Source: Humulus lupulus
Taxonomy: Eukaryota > Streptophyta > Magnoliopsida > Rosales > Cannabaceae
Assembly: GCF_963169125.1 (NCBI RefSeq)
Contig: NC_084794.1
Location: forward strand, 230,155,219-230,219,218
Direction of reading: 5' to 3'
DNA: 64,000 nt
Below, one piece after another: positions 12,021-23,851 of this stretch. Position 1 is the first letter of the stretch. Each line of letters opens with the position of its first letter. The notes under the pieces were generated by a model. It had not been told where the DNA came from. It saw nothing but the letters and a program-made list of their open reading frames with translations, and searched no databases. A program made the translations under genes and the position numbers.

Positions 12021-15000
12021 ATGTCCGATATAGCCGACGACATCTTTCATCGCCTGCTCACCCTGCGTCGTCGCCTGTTTCCAGCAGTCCCAGTATCTGC
12101 ACCTCTACCTGAGCGCACGTCCTGGGCCTGCCCTATCGACGAGTTGCTGAACCGCCTTCACCAGTTCAAGAATGAGGTTCTGCCGTCCTTACCGTCGGAC
12201 AACCACCCTCTTTCACGACCAACTACTCAGTAAGTCTTCCTGTCCTTCTTGGCAAATATATGAATGTAGGCTGTCTTTTTGTTCATAAGCTTTAGGCTGC
12301 TAGAACTTTCCCATGCTTAGGAGTAGCATTAGGAAGGCCGCTTGGTTCGGGTTGCTTCGGGTCCGGATGCTTCCTGGGCAGACGGAGCCTATTTAGTAGC
12401 CCATTCCTCGTTCCCGATCTGGGTCTCGTGGTTCTCTGGTGAACCCGGGCCTGATCCGGAGGGGACTCCAAGCAGTCTGTAGGAGGCCCCCGTACCTTAA
12501 TCGACTTTCTTGGGTTTTGGTATTGACTGCTTAGTTTCTTTTCTTTGTTCCCAGATCATCAGTCATGGCAACGGGCGTCACCCTTCATTCAGAGGAGGAA
12601 GTGAACAGGGCCCCTGTCGTCCTCTCCGGGTCCCGGACCCCCAAAGGCAACAGATGGGAGATGGACGTGCTGCCAAATCTGTTCTGGAACTACCAGATGA
12701 TGTATGTCCTGGAGAAGCGCTTGGGTATAGAGTCCACTCCCAGACTCTTCTACAACTACCTGGCCAGGATAGAGGAGTGGGTGCACACGTCCGTAGAAGG
12801 GTTCGAGGCCTGGAGCGCTGGCCATATCAGTGCGGGAGCCACACTTCCGCTCCACGACTACTTCGTGCACTTCCTAACCTACGTGGGAATCGCACCCTTC
12901 CAGCTTCTACCACAAGCCTACCGGCTGCTTGCGAGATGGCGAGTCTTCTGCGCGGCGAAGGAGATTGCGGAGCCGACCCCCGCAGAGATCTTGTATTTCT
13001 ACAAGATGGAACCGCAGGTCAACGCCAAGGACAGAACCTTGGATGGTTTCTATAGGCTGAAGCCGCGAGGTAGCTACCCCACTCCCACAAGCTCCTGGAA
13101 GCATCCCCCGAACATCCGGCATTACTGGTTCATGACGTCTGGGTTCCTCGTGGAGAAGAACCCTACGCTGCTGCTGGACGTCCAGCGAATGGGTAAGTGC
13201 TTCCCCAACCCTTAGCTGGCCGGTTTCTCTTTCTCTTATTTGTTTTTTTTTTCTCATCGTGTTGCTTTGGGCAGCAGGACCTTTTGCTCAGACTCCCCTC
13301 ACCCAGTTCATCCTGGAATGGAGGAGGTTCTACTCCGGGCTGAGCGCGGAGGACCTGGACGTAGGGGGATACGTCAACATGGACAACCTCCGACTGGTCG
13401 GGATCGCAGAGGTGGAGAAAGTGGTGCAAGCCGACGCGGCCAAGCGGAAAAGAGACTTGGCCGAGATGGAGGCGGTCGCTTCGGAGGATCTGGAAGGCCT
13501 CTTCGAGGATACCCTACCGAACACGGGGACCCCCGGAGCTAGCGTATCAAGGCGAGGTAACTCACCTTTGTTCTTAACTTATGCTCCCCAAGTTAGGGAC
13601 TTTTCTAGGGATAGGCTAGCACTCCGAAGCCCCGCGCTCGAGGCTGACAGGGAGATGAGACCTTCGTATCCCGTCCCCATAGGCTCGGAAGTCCTCATGT
13701 TCTTGTCCGGGTTCCTTCAGTATGGGAATTTCATGAACCTGGACGACATGGGGGATCGAGTCTATTCATTCGCATTAGATGAGTTGAGTCACGCCCGGGG
13801 CTTAGATGAGGGTTTGTCCCGGATCACTCTTAATTTTGATTTCGATTTTCCTATTTAATTGTACTAACTCTTTTTTATTTGCGCTTGTTTCAGGAGACTC
13901 CGACATGTCTACCCCCGTGGACGAAATGAGGCATCTCCTCGAGGCCCGGGCTGCGAGGGCGGCCAAGAAGACTCCAGAGGTGCTGGTTCTGGACCCATCC
14001 CTTAGCAAGGAGACACCCGGGGCAGAAACTCGACCCGACGAGGGTGCACTTGTCGCAGTCCCTGTTACAACCGTGGACCCGACTGCCGTCCCCAGTCTTG
14101 TCCAACATCTGGTCATCGATCTGGAGCCAGAACCCGTGGTAAGCCGGAGTTCTGGGAAGAGGGCCCTGGATCAGGGCGCTGCAGAGGCTGACACCGGGAA
14201 GAAGAGGCCCCGGACGAGGCGGGCTGGCTCGGCCGGTGAGTCGCAAGGGTAAAGTCGCCTTGCCGCGAAGGAGATTCCCACCTTACCGGCCCTCCCCATA
14301 CACCCGACACTACCTGAGGAGGGGGAAGCCGTCGTGTGGGATGAGCAGTCCCAGCTAATTTCCCGAACGTGGGAGAGTGGTCGGGACTGGAGGGACGAGA
14401 CGTACAAGGCCCTGACGATTCTTCGTCAGGTTGAGTTTGCTGAGCGCTCGGTGACTTTTAGCATCCCCCAGCCGATGGTGGATCAGCCAGCTGCTGAGAC
14501 GGGCTTTCGCCCTAAGCTGAGGCAGGACACGGCTCCTTTTGCGGCGGACCTGCTGGACCAGATGGGGAACACCATGTCTAACCTCCAACTCAAACGGTAC
14601 GCCAACCGGGACATGTTTTTCATCTCCTAGGCTCTTCGCCATCAGGCCACCGCAGTAAGTATACTTTGTCTTTTTCTCCCTTCTTTTTATTCGTTTATAA
14701 GGATTCCTCTTAACTTTGCTTTGTTCCAAGATGCTTTGTTGTCCCATCGGAATGCCGACTTGGTGGCCGAGGCAACCATGAAGATGGAGACGCTCTAGCT
14801 GGAGTTGGAGGCGGCCATGAACCAGAGGGACGCCGCCAAGGAGGCCCTGGCCAGGGAGGCGGCCTAGGCTCGGGAGACTTTGAGCAAAGCGGTTGCTCAG
14901 GAAGACGCGGACCGCGCAGAGTTCGACCGAGTCAAGGCCGGGCTTGAAGAGGCCTTGTCTCGGAAAGAAACCGAGGCCAACGAGAGGGCAGCCCTTCTGG

Positions 15001-15293
15001 AGGCGGCTGAGGCTCAGTCTGTCCGGGATGGGGAGAAGATCCAGAACTTGGAGATCCAGGTCCACTAGCTTGACAGCTCTCTTCGTGAGGAGATGGCGGC
15101 GCACGAGGAGGCCCGCCGCGGAACGAAGCATGCGGACGATTTGCTGCACGTCACTTTTGAGGTTGTCATCTACATGGCTTGGCGTAAGGACAAGAGCATG
15201 AACCTCCTGATTTTTCCCGATTTGGAATCGAAGAGGGCTGAATTCGAGGCCAAGGAGAAGGAAGACGCGGAGCTTCTGGAGGATGAAGCCTAG
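12021..15293 (+). pseudogene. Spliced antisense gene of element B (Transposase_28-like and coiled-coil protein), broken
   Basis: Five exons can be read: 12021-12229, 12555-13192, 13275-13556, 13894-14654 and 14731-15293, each with GT...AG ends. Reading phase carries correctly through the first three joins. Exon 2 holds a domain with LHDYFVHFLTYVGIAPFQLL and PTPAEILYFYKM, the counterpart of exon 1 in elements A and C. Exon 4 begins GDSDMSTPVDEM, has a basic stretch (GKKRPRTRR) and loses frame near 14250. Exon 5 is a long coiled coil rich in Ala, Glu and Arg. Amber codons lie at about 14628, 14799, 14866 and 15066. The gene is convergent with pol. Its function is unknown; the antisense position is known for extra ORFs of Tat-lineage elements. 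Confidence 0.8.
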
Positions 15294-15330
15294 GCCCGGA
15301 TCTTCACTTTGCCTCTTTTTTATAATTTTG

Positions 15331-15660
15331 TAACTTTTTCGGACGCGTAAGCGTCCAAGAAAATTTGTATTGCTTTTTCCGGTTTATCTTATTTTTGTTA
15401 TTCCTTAAATAGAAATTTCCTTTTATTACCGTGCCTGATTGATTCTGAGGGTTTGGTCCCGGTTCCAACGGCCAGGACTAGACCCACTGACTTAACTTTT
15501 TCGGACGCGTAAGCTTCCAAGACAATTTGTATTGCTTTTTCCAGTTTATCTTATTTTTGTTATTCCTTAAATAGAAATTTCCTTTTATTACCGTGCCTGA
15601 CTGATTCTGAGGGTTTGGTCCCGGTTCCAACGGCTAGGACTAGACCCATTTACTTAACTT
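15331..15660 (+). repeat. 162-bp tandem duplication
   Basis: The block starting TAACTTTTTCGGACGCGTAA at 15331 is repeated from 15493 with few changes, and a third copy begins at about 15654 but breaks off. It lies just past the stop of the antisense gene. The first copy has the palindrome GGACGCGTAAGCGTCC; in the second the arm has changed to GCTTCC. Confidence 0.85.
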
Positions 15661-15779
15661 CGAAAACCTGATGGCCTGGGCCAATGAGGATCAAATAGTC
15701 TACTGTGAAACCTAGTTCCCTCACTCTACCAGCCGTGGGCCACGGCTTTGCCCTGGGGCATACTGGATACTCTTCTCTC

Positions 15780-16370
15780 CCGGACATCGTTCGTCCAGGG
15801 TGGGACCAGCCTTGGGCTTGGTCCTCTTTACTTTATACCCTCGGACATCGTTTTTCCGGAGTGGGACCAACCTTGGGCTTGGTCCTCTTTAATTTATACC
15901 CCTGGACATCATTCGTCCCGGGTGGGACCAGCCTTGGGCTTGGTCCACTTTAATTTATACCCCTGGACATCGTTCGTCCGAGGTGGGACCATCCTTGGGC
16001 TTGGTCCTCTTTAATTTATACCCCCGGACATCGTTCGTCCGGGGCGGGACCAGCCTTGGGCTTGGTCCCCTTTAATTTATACCCCCAGACATCTTTCGTC
16101 TGGGGTGGGACCAGCCTAAGGCTTGGTCCTCTTTAATTTATACCCCCGGACATCATTCGTCCGGGGTGGGACCAGCCTTGGGCTTGGTCCTCTTTAATTT
16201 ATACCCCCGGACATCGTTCGTCCGAGGTGGGACCAGCCTTAGGCTTGGTCCTCTTTAATTTATACCCCCAGACATCATTCGTCCGGGGTGGGACCAGCCT
16301 TGGGCTTGGTCCCACGGGGTTTGCATCCCCCGGACATCATTGGTCCGGGCCGAGACCAGCCTGAGCTTGC
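15780..16370 (+). repeat. 61-bp tandem array of double hairpins
   Basis: About 9.5 copies of a 61-bp unit. Each unit holds two inverted repeats: CCCGGACATCGTTCGTCCGG and GGGACCAGCCTTGGGCTTGG followed by TCC. Arms change together in several copies, for example CTGGAC with GTCCAG-like partners. The array lies between the ends of the convergent antisense gene and pol, as in Retand-type elements known to carry tandem repeats near the 3' end. Confidence 0.93.
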
Positions 16371-16573
16371 ACCCCGCCGGGTATTTGCTCATACCCGGGA
16401 CACCCCCCACAAGTGAGCAGAGATTGGTCTGGGGTCACTTGAGTAAGATTTTCATTGTTTGATAACGTTTCTTTATGGTGTTTTGCACACGCCATTTTTA
16501 TTATTCAAGGTGGGTCGCCCTGAGGCGTACATTATTTACAATAAAAATACAAAATTGGAACACGTTCTCCTGA

Positions 16574-19500
16574 CTACTGATAGTATTTACGGAGATGTTC
16601 CGCGTTCCAGGCCCTCAGGACTTCCGAGCCATCGAGCCGCTTTAAGCGGTATGTCCCGGGGCACACTTCATGTTGGATCTCATACGACCCTTCCCAATTC
16701 GGGCCCAGAACCCCTACTCCCGGATCTTGATTAGCAGGGAAGACTCTTCGCAAGACTAAGTCGCCGGTTCCGAACCATCAGATTTTTACTTTTGAGTTGA
16801 AATGTCGTGCGATCTTGCCTTGGTACATCTTCAGCTGCACTTGCGACTCCTCCCGGATCTCCTTGATGAGATCTAGTGATTCCTGGAGTAAGGCGTGGTT
16901 CTGGACGGGATCATACGTGTCTCTTCGGTGAGACGGGATGGTCGTTTCGATGGGGATGACAGCTTCACATCCATAGACCATGGAGTAAGGAGTGTGCCCG
17001 GTGGAAGTCCTCTCAGTAGTCCGGTAAGCCCACAACACGCGGGGCAGCTCTTCGGGCCATTTGCTCTTGTAGGCATGGAGCTTTTTCTTTAGCATCCCTT
17101 TCAAGATTTTGTTGACGGCTTCCGCTTGCCCATTTGCTTGGGGCCTGGCGACCGCGGAGAAGCTTTTGACGATGCCATGTCTCTCACAAAAATCTGTGAA
17201 GTGGATGCTGTCGAACTGCTTCCCGTTATCGGATACAATATTGTAGGGGAGGCCGTACTGGCACACTATATTGTTGATGAAGAAATCCAAGGCCTTCTTC
17301 AAAGTGATCGTGTTCATGGCCTCCGCCTCAACCCACTTGGTATAGTAGTCCACGGCCACGATGGCATATTTCACTCCTTTCCCGGTCGGGAGCGACCTTA
17401 CCAAGTCGATCCCCCACATTGCGAAAGGCCAGGGGCTAGTCATCAAGGTTATCTATGTCGGCGGGGCCCACGGGACCTTCAAGTATCTTTGGCACTGTTC
17501 GCACCTGCAGACGTAATTGATACAATCTTTCTTCATAGTCGCCCAGAAGTATCCTTGGCGCAGAATCTTTTTGGACAAACTGGGCCCGGCCGTATGATCT
17601 CCGCAAAAGCCTTTGTGCACTTCATGCATGATAGCGCTTAGTTCTGTCCCAGACACACACCTGACGTAAGGCATGGACAACCCCCCGGCGATAGATTTTT
17701 CCATCCATCATGACATATCGGTGGACCTGGTACTGAAGCTTCCTGGCCGCGACCCTGTCTGCTGGCATCTCCCCAGTTGTCAGATAGCGGATAAGAGGTC
17801 CCATCCAAGACGTGGAGTGGTCGACGGCGTTGACCGCGGGGGACTCAGATGCTTGGGATGGGGAGATGGTTGACGGGGACTAGCCCGGCCAGTTCTGCTT
17901 CGGCGTCGGTGGCCAGCTTTGCTAGTGTGTCCTCGAAGACATTTTGTTTTCTGGGGATTTGGCGGATTGAGTGCTTTTTGAACGCCTGCAACATCTCTCT
18001 CGTCTGAGTCACATAAGTCGCCATCCTCTCTCCTTTCGTTTGATATTCCCCCGAGATTTTCCTGATGACCAGCTAGGAATCGCTGTAGATTTCCAAGTTC
18101 GTGGCCCCTACTTCTCGGGCCAGGCGCAGCCCAGCCAGCACAACTTCATGCTCAGCTTCGTTGTTTGATGCCTTGAACTGGAAACGCAGAGCGTTTTGTA
18201 ACTGGTGTCCTTGTGGTGATACCAAGATGATCCCAACCCCGGCCCCGTTCTCATTCGAGGCCCCATCCACGAAGATCTTCCATACGGGCGCCACGGGGGC
18301 CTCGGGATCATCTTCCTAGGATACCCCAGAACACTCCACGATGAAGTCGGCTAGGGCTTGCCCCTTGATGGATACTCTAGGGACGTAGGTTATATCGAAC
18401 TGACTTAGTTCCATGGCCCACTTTAGGAGTCTTCCCGATGACTCGGGCTTCTGTAACACTTGCCGCAGGGGGTGGTTAGTCAGGACTTTTATGGAGTGGG
18501 CCTGGAAGTAAGGCCGGAGTTTTCGGGATGCCATCAGTAGACAAAAGGTCAGCTTTTCGATTAGTGGATACCGAGATTTAGCGCCCAATAATCATTTACT
18601 CACGTAGTACACCGGGAGCTGGGTCCTTTCCTCCTCCCGTACTAATGCGGCGCTGATCGCGTGCTCGGTCACTGCCAGATAGAGGTACAGAGGCTCCCCG
18701 TCCACCGACTTTGCCAGGATCGGCGCCTGGGCCAGGTGCTCTTTCAGTTTTCGAAAAGCTTCTTCGCATTTGACTGACCATTCGAACCATTGGCTTCCTC
18801 AAAGGACGTTGAAGAACGGGTTGCACTTGTTCATGGCCTTGGAGACAAAACGGCTTAAGGCAGCTATCCACCCGGTCAGACTTTGCACGTCCTTATGCTT
18901 CCGGGGAGAGGGCATATCAATCAGTGCCTTGATCTTATCCGGATTGGCTTCTATTCCCCGGAAGCTCACTATGAAGCCCAGGAACTTCCCGGAAGCCACG
19001 CCGAAAGTACATTTCTTGGGATTCAGCTTCATCCCGTACTTTCGAATGACTGCGAAAGCTTCAGCCAGGTCATCCAAATGCTTCCTGGACGTCTTGGACT
19101 TGACCATCATATCATCGATATAGACTTCCATGTTTCACCCCAGCTGGGCCTGGAACATTCGATTGGCGAGCCTTTGATAGGTTGCCCCAGGGTTTTTCAG
19201 TCCGAAGGGCATGACGATGTAGTAGTATATTCCCTTGTCGGTTTGGAAACTGGTGTGCTCCTGGTCTGCCACACGCATGGAGATCTGATTGTAGCCGGAG
19301 TAAGCATCCATGAAGCTTAAGATCTCGTACCCGGACGTCGCATCCACCATTTGGTCGATCCTGGGGAGCGGGAAACAATCCTTTGGACAAGCTTTGTTGA
19401 GATCCGTGAAATCGATGCACGTTCTCCATGTTTCGTTCGGTTTTGGTACCAGAACGGGGTTGGCCAGCCACACGGGGTATACAGCCTCGCGTATGAATTT

Positions 19501-20586
19501 GATTGAAGGCAGCTTCTCTACTTCCAGATTAAGGGCCTCGGCCCTCTCCGTCCCCAAGGGCCTCCGTTTTTGGCGGACCGGGGTCGCATTCGGGTCGATG
19601 CTCAATGCATGGCAAATGATGTTGCGGTCGATCCCCGTTATATCCAAATGAGACCAGGCTAGAATATCCTGGTTGTCCTTAACTTGGGCGATTATGGCGG
19701 CCCGAACCTCTGCCGGCAGATTTTTCCCGACCTGGATGACCCTGGCCGGATCGGTGTCGCTAATACACACCTCCTCAATCTCGTCCATGGGCTCCAGGAC
19801 GCGGTCGTCCCCTATCCTCGGGTCTAGATCATTTTCTTCCCGGATCACTCTCTCAGCAGATGGGGGAGGAACCAGGTCGACGATGTCCTCAAAGGGCTCG
19901 TCCCGGACCATGTATATTGGTCGGGCGGACACGTGATAGCACTTTCGGGCGCTCTTTTGATCTCTCCGGACCGTCCCTACCCCTCCATTGTCGCAAGGGA
20001 ACTTCATGCACAGATGACAGATGGAGGTGATAGCCCCAAACTCGACTAATGCGGGCCGACCGAAAATGACATTGTAGGCAGTGGGGCAATCCACCACTGC
20101 GAAGGTGCAGAACTTGAACGAGTGCTGCAACTCACTCCCCAATGTCACGGGCAACTGGATCTTCCCCATGGGGAGTAACGCATCCCCATTAAAGTCGTAG
20201 ATCTGGGTTGGGCATGATGCCAGATCCACTTCAGTCAGGCCAATCGCAGTGAAGGCGGGCTTGAACAGGATGTTGATGGAGCTCCCGTCATCTACCAGCA
20301 CACGGGACACCAACTTGTTGGCGATCTGCGCTTCTATGACTAGCGGGTCATGGTGCGGGAAATGGACGCTACGGGCATCGTCCTCCGTGAAGGTGATAAG
20401 GAGGTTCATCAACTTCGGGCGCTGAGCTGGGGCCTGGACTAGGGCGCACACCTCCTGATCGTGGTCCAGCTCGCTTAGGTACCGCTTTTGATCATTCCTA
20501 GACGGTCCTCCCAGGTGAGGTCCGCCCGAGATGGTGGCCACATGTGTGTCCACTCGAGGGGGTGCTGTCTCGGATGGATAAGGCAT
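16574..20586 (-). pseudogene. pol: Decayed protease-pol of element B
   Basis: The frame from 20586 to 19135 holds the aspartic protease (VLVDDGSSIN, where the usual motif is DTG/DSG) and the first half of RT. TGA at 19135-19137 interrupts it just before YIDDMM (about 19115). RT, RNase H and the second RNase H (FVDGASNENG) continue to about 18070 with stops at about 18799, 18600, 18316 and 18073. Frames are lost around 17880-17600. Integrase has CEQCQ, then from 17446 WGIDLVRSL, VSDNGKQF and ANGQAEAVNK, so all three catalytic acids remain. A frameshift near 16775 precedes the C-terminal LRAWNAEHLRKYYQ and the TAG at 16574-16576. Confidence 0.93.
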
Positions 20587-20589
20587 TCC

Positions 20590-22883
20590 AGGGTCGGGTG
20601 CTTGCGCGACGGGGACCCCCTGAGGGGTTTACACCGTTGGACCCGGCGCATATCCTCCCTAAGGCGGATATGCCCTGGGCGCACCCTGAACCACGGGTTG
20701 CCCGCGACCTGCTGACAAGCCCGGGACTCCCACGGGCATCCTGACCCACTGGTGGAGATGCCCTAGCTTGATGAGATTCTCAATCTTGTCCTTGAGCTAC
20801 CGGAATTCTTCGGTAGTGTGGCCCACATCCTTATGGTAGGCGCACCGTTTGTTGGTATCCCTCGGATTTCTTCCCCCTTTGAACATGGGGCTAGGCTTCC
20901 GGTAGTAAACTGCCCTCTCTGTGGCCAGGAAGATGTTCTCCCTGGTGTCCACTAGATTGGTGTATTCTGAATATTGAGGCTCGTAGCCCCTTTTTCCTTT
21001 CTTGGCCTTTGCCAGACCTCTTACCCCGGGAGGGGTTTACGCTTGCCTCTGTTACTCCCGCCTGCGACTGCTGGGCCCCGACAGGGGCAACGCTGTGACC
21101 CACCGGCGTGGCTCCATATCCGAAAAAGTGGGCGGACGGGAGCGGGGCATACCCTGAAGAGGCGGGTCCGTACCCCGTAGGGGAGTAGGTGACTCCAGGC
21201 GTGATGTAGGACTGCGCCGGGAACTGCACCCCGTACCCCGGGAACGCTTGGGCGCTGGGCTGTGGTGCCGAAGGCCATCCGAAAGCCTGGATCTGAGCCT
21301 CTTCCTAATTGATAAATCCTTGGACCCTCCTTATGAATTCTTCCAGGGTAGCCGCCTTGTTACGCTACATGTCATCCTAGAGAGGGGACCCGGCCTGGAT
21401 TCTGGACTGCAATGCCACCAGGCGCTGTCCGTCGTCCACCTTGGTCTTGGAGGCTTCTTCAGTAAAGCGTCGGATGTATGCCCTCGGTGTCTCTGTGGGG
21501 AGCTGTTTAATGTTTGCGAGGGCGCTGATTTGCATGTCCATCCTCATGGCGGCCACGAACTGCTTGTGAAATGCTGACTGAGGTCCTGACCAGGATTGGA
21601 TGGATCCCGGCTTAAGTCTTTTCCACCACTCCTCGGCGGGACCACCCAGTGATCGAGAAACAGAGGCACTTGCCGTCATCACTGACGTGGGCCACGGTCA
21701 TAAGCCGGTTGTACTGACATAAATGATCCATGGGGTCGGTGTTTCCGGTATGGGCGGTGAGGCTTGGCATTTTGAACCCCTTGGGGAGCACAGCATCCAG
21801 GATGTGCCTCGCGCAGGGTTCTTTTTCCTCTTCATCGGAGTCGGTATCCGCTCCTTCCTGCTTGCGGACCAAACGGTCCATGACCTTTTTCAAAGCGGCC
21901 AGCTACTCCATGAGCTGCCTGGCCATGCCATCCTCCAGGGGGATTCTTTCGTTCCTCCTGTCGTTGATGTTGTTCCTAAGGTCGCCACCTCGGGGGAGGA
22001 TCTTTTCCTTACAGACCCGCTCTTTCCGAGCATTCAGTCTGTCGCGTAGGTCTACTCGGGACGTGTCATCCCCTGAGCTAAGGGCATGACGTTCCTCTCT
22101 GCGTGGGCGTTCCCGACGATTTTTGTTTACCGAGGCGCTTGGGTGCAAAGACCTTTCCCGTCCATATCACCCTGGGGCGTGCCGGGGCCGTGCATCCCGC
22201 GGCCGCGTCCCCTACGGATCGGTCGAGTTGCCCCGTCCTGAGATGGGGCACACCTTCTCTTTCCTAGGGAGCGGCCGGGAACGGGTCCCGGCTTTCGAGA
22301 CGGGGGTGTTTTTCTCTCGGGTCTTTCCATCGGCCTTCTTTTTCTCCCTGTTCGGGTTTCCTGGGGCTGGCTCAGGAAATTGTTCTGGGGGAGGGGCCGG
22401 CCTCACGTCTTCGGGGACTCCGGCTCTGTCTTGCGGAGCGGGCTGTTGCGCTCCCGGAAGAGGGTCAGCTGGGAGACTGGTCGCCGGACCCTGCGCAACT
22501 ATGAATGCCTGCAGGGCCTGGAGGGATTCTTGCATCCGCAGATGCGCCTCTGCTTGCTCAGCAATCCTGGCCTCCTGGTCCAAGACTTGCTGCCTGAGCC
22601 TAGTCACCTCCAGGTCCTGCTGGTTGGGATTTCCTCCTGGAATCTCGGGATCCGCAGCTTCGTCGTGGTATTCCCCCTTGTTCTCCTCCTCTTCATAATA
22701 TTCCTCCTCGTTCTCCTCTTCGTACTCTGTCCCACCCTCATAGTCTTGTGACTCGTCAAGATGAGATGTTTGAGGAGGAGTGTTCTCAGGCGGATTCTGA
22801 GGAAGAGGCTGGGAAGGCAACGACTCTCCATTGCCCTGCTCTGGGTTAGCAAGGTCGAAAGTGGTGTGTCTTGTATTCACCAT
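20590..22883 (-). pseudogene. gag: Decayed gag of element B
   Basis: The start is ATG at 22883, 38 bases past the primer site. The N-terminal part (22883-22212) is very acidic and Pro-rich and ends at a stop. Further pieces lie at 22148-21903, 21893-21612 and 21682-21377, the last two holding the capsid-like region (SGPQSAFHKQFVAAMRMD). Near 20850-20800 a metal-binding motif reads CAYHKDVGHTTEEF; element C has Cys where this copy has Phe. Stops and shifts make the region non-coding as it stands. Confidence 0.85.
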
Positions 22884-22920
22884 TGTAGTATAGGTTTGAC
22901 GTTAGCGCTAGCTTTCTTCA

Positions 22921-22939
22921 GCTCTCAATGAAAGCACCA
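22921..22939 (-). other. Primer binding site of element B
   Basis: On the minus strand TGGTGCTTTCATTGAGAGC lies four bases inside the 5' LTR. Element C has the identical 19-mer at 52085-52103. It starts TGG, as needed to pair with a tRNA CCA end. I could not assign the tRNA. Confidence 0.8.
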
Positions 22940-22942
22940 AAA

Positions 22943-23846
22943 TGTTACCGAGATTTTCGGAAACTATATTAATGAATATTAAATAAGATTAATGATATGG
23001 AATGTGGAAGATAAAAACAGGGTTTTTACGTGGTTGGGGCGTTAATGAGCCTTAGTCCACGAGACAGTTGTATTAGAGCTTGGAAAGTCTTTTACAATGG
23101 AGTTTTTCTCTATGTTTTGACAGAGTAACTGTATACAAGTTGAAGGGAGAGTCCCTTCTCCAGTGCTCTATCGCCTGTATTTATAGGCTCATAGGAGCAC
23201 TGGGTTTGGGCCGGGTATGACCCGGGCCCATCAAAGATATGGATACCCTTGGCTTCTCTGGCGGAAGCCCAATACAAAGGATAAAAATACAAAAGTCCAA
23301 GAATTATTAAGGCCCAATGGGGCGGCCCAAGAACTATATTTCGCCCGACAAAATGGGGCTTTTGGTCTGGGAACTCCGAGTTACGAGGCAGATTCAGGGG
23401 ACAAAGTCAGTCAGTGCACTGGAAGCGCAGGTCTGAAACAGCGGCGTGCAATCCCGAGGTGGCCTTTTCCATAGGTGAAAAGTGGGGACAACCCCCACGC
23501 GTCGTGGGGCGGCTTCAGGGTCACGAATGCTTTTTTTTGCCAATCAGGAGGACTTGACCCGGGTTTGTTTACCTCTGCCCCTCTTCGTTTACCACCGGCC
23601 CGGACCGTTTACCAGGCTCCGGGACCGTTTTGCGTACACCTCGGCCGCAACCCCAACTGGCCACACGTCTCCCGGACTATCGTCCTGGATCATCCATCCC
23701 GGACACTGTCCGGATCTGGACCCCACTTGGGCCATCGTTCCCGGTCATTCCCTTGCTAAGTGGGCCTGGGCCAGGCCCAAATCCAATTACCCAGAGTATG
23801 GGCCTGGACCACCGTCTCGGGCCCAAGGCAGGAAATGGGGATAACA
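22943..23846 (-). repeat. 5' LTR of element B (right copy)
   Basis: 904 bp, with ends TGTTACCGAG (plus-strand left) and GGGATAACA (right). A TATA box for the minus strand lies at 23178-23185. It is the partner of the LTR at 10529-11431. Confidence 0.93.
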
Positions 23847-23851
23847 AATAT

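Larger units (their letters stand above)
10529..23846 (-). mobile_element. Full-length Tat/Retand-type LTR retrotransposon B
   Basis: A 13.3-kb element is bounded by LTRs at 10529-11431 and 22943-23846 and flanked by the 5-bp duplication aatat (10524-10528 and 23847-23851). On the minus strand the order is LTR, primer binding site, gag, protease, RT, two RNase H domains and integrase. A tandem-repeat spacer, a plus-strand spliced gene, a polypurine tract and the second LTR follow. The two LTRs differ at roughly 35 places by eye, so the insertion is older than element C. All coding regions carry stops or frameshifts, so any movement would need proteins from elsewhere. Confidence 0.95.

Noticed and set aside
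15780..16370. CRISPR-like array
   Set aside because: Units are contiguous 61-bp tandem repeats without unique spacers, inside a plant retrotransposon.
19310..19651. Plus-strand open frames across element B pol
   Set aside because: They are shadows of the minus-strand RT gene, with no independent similarity.
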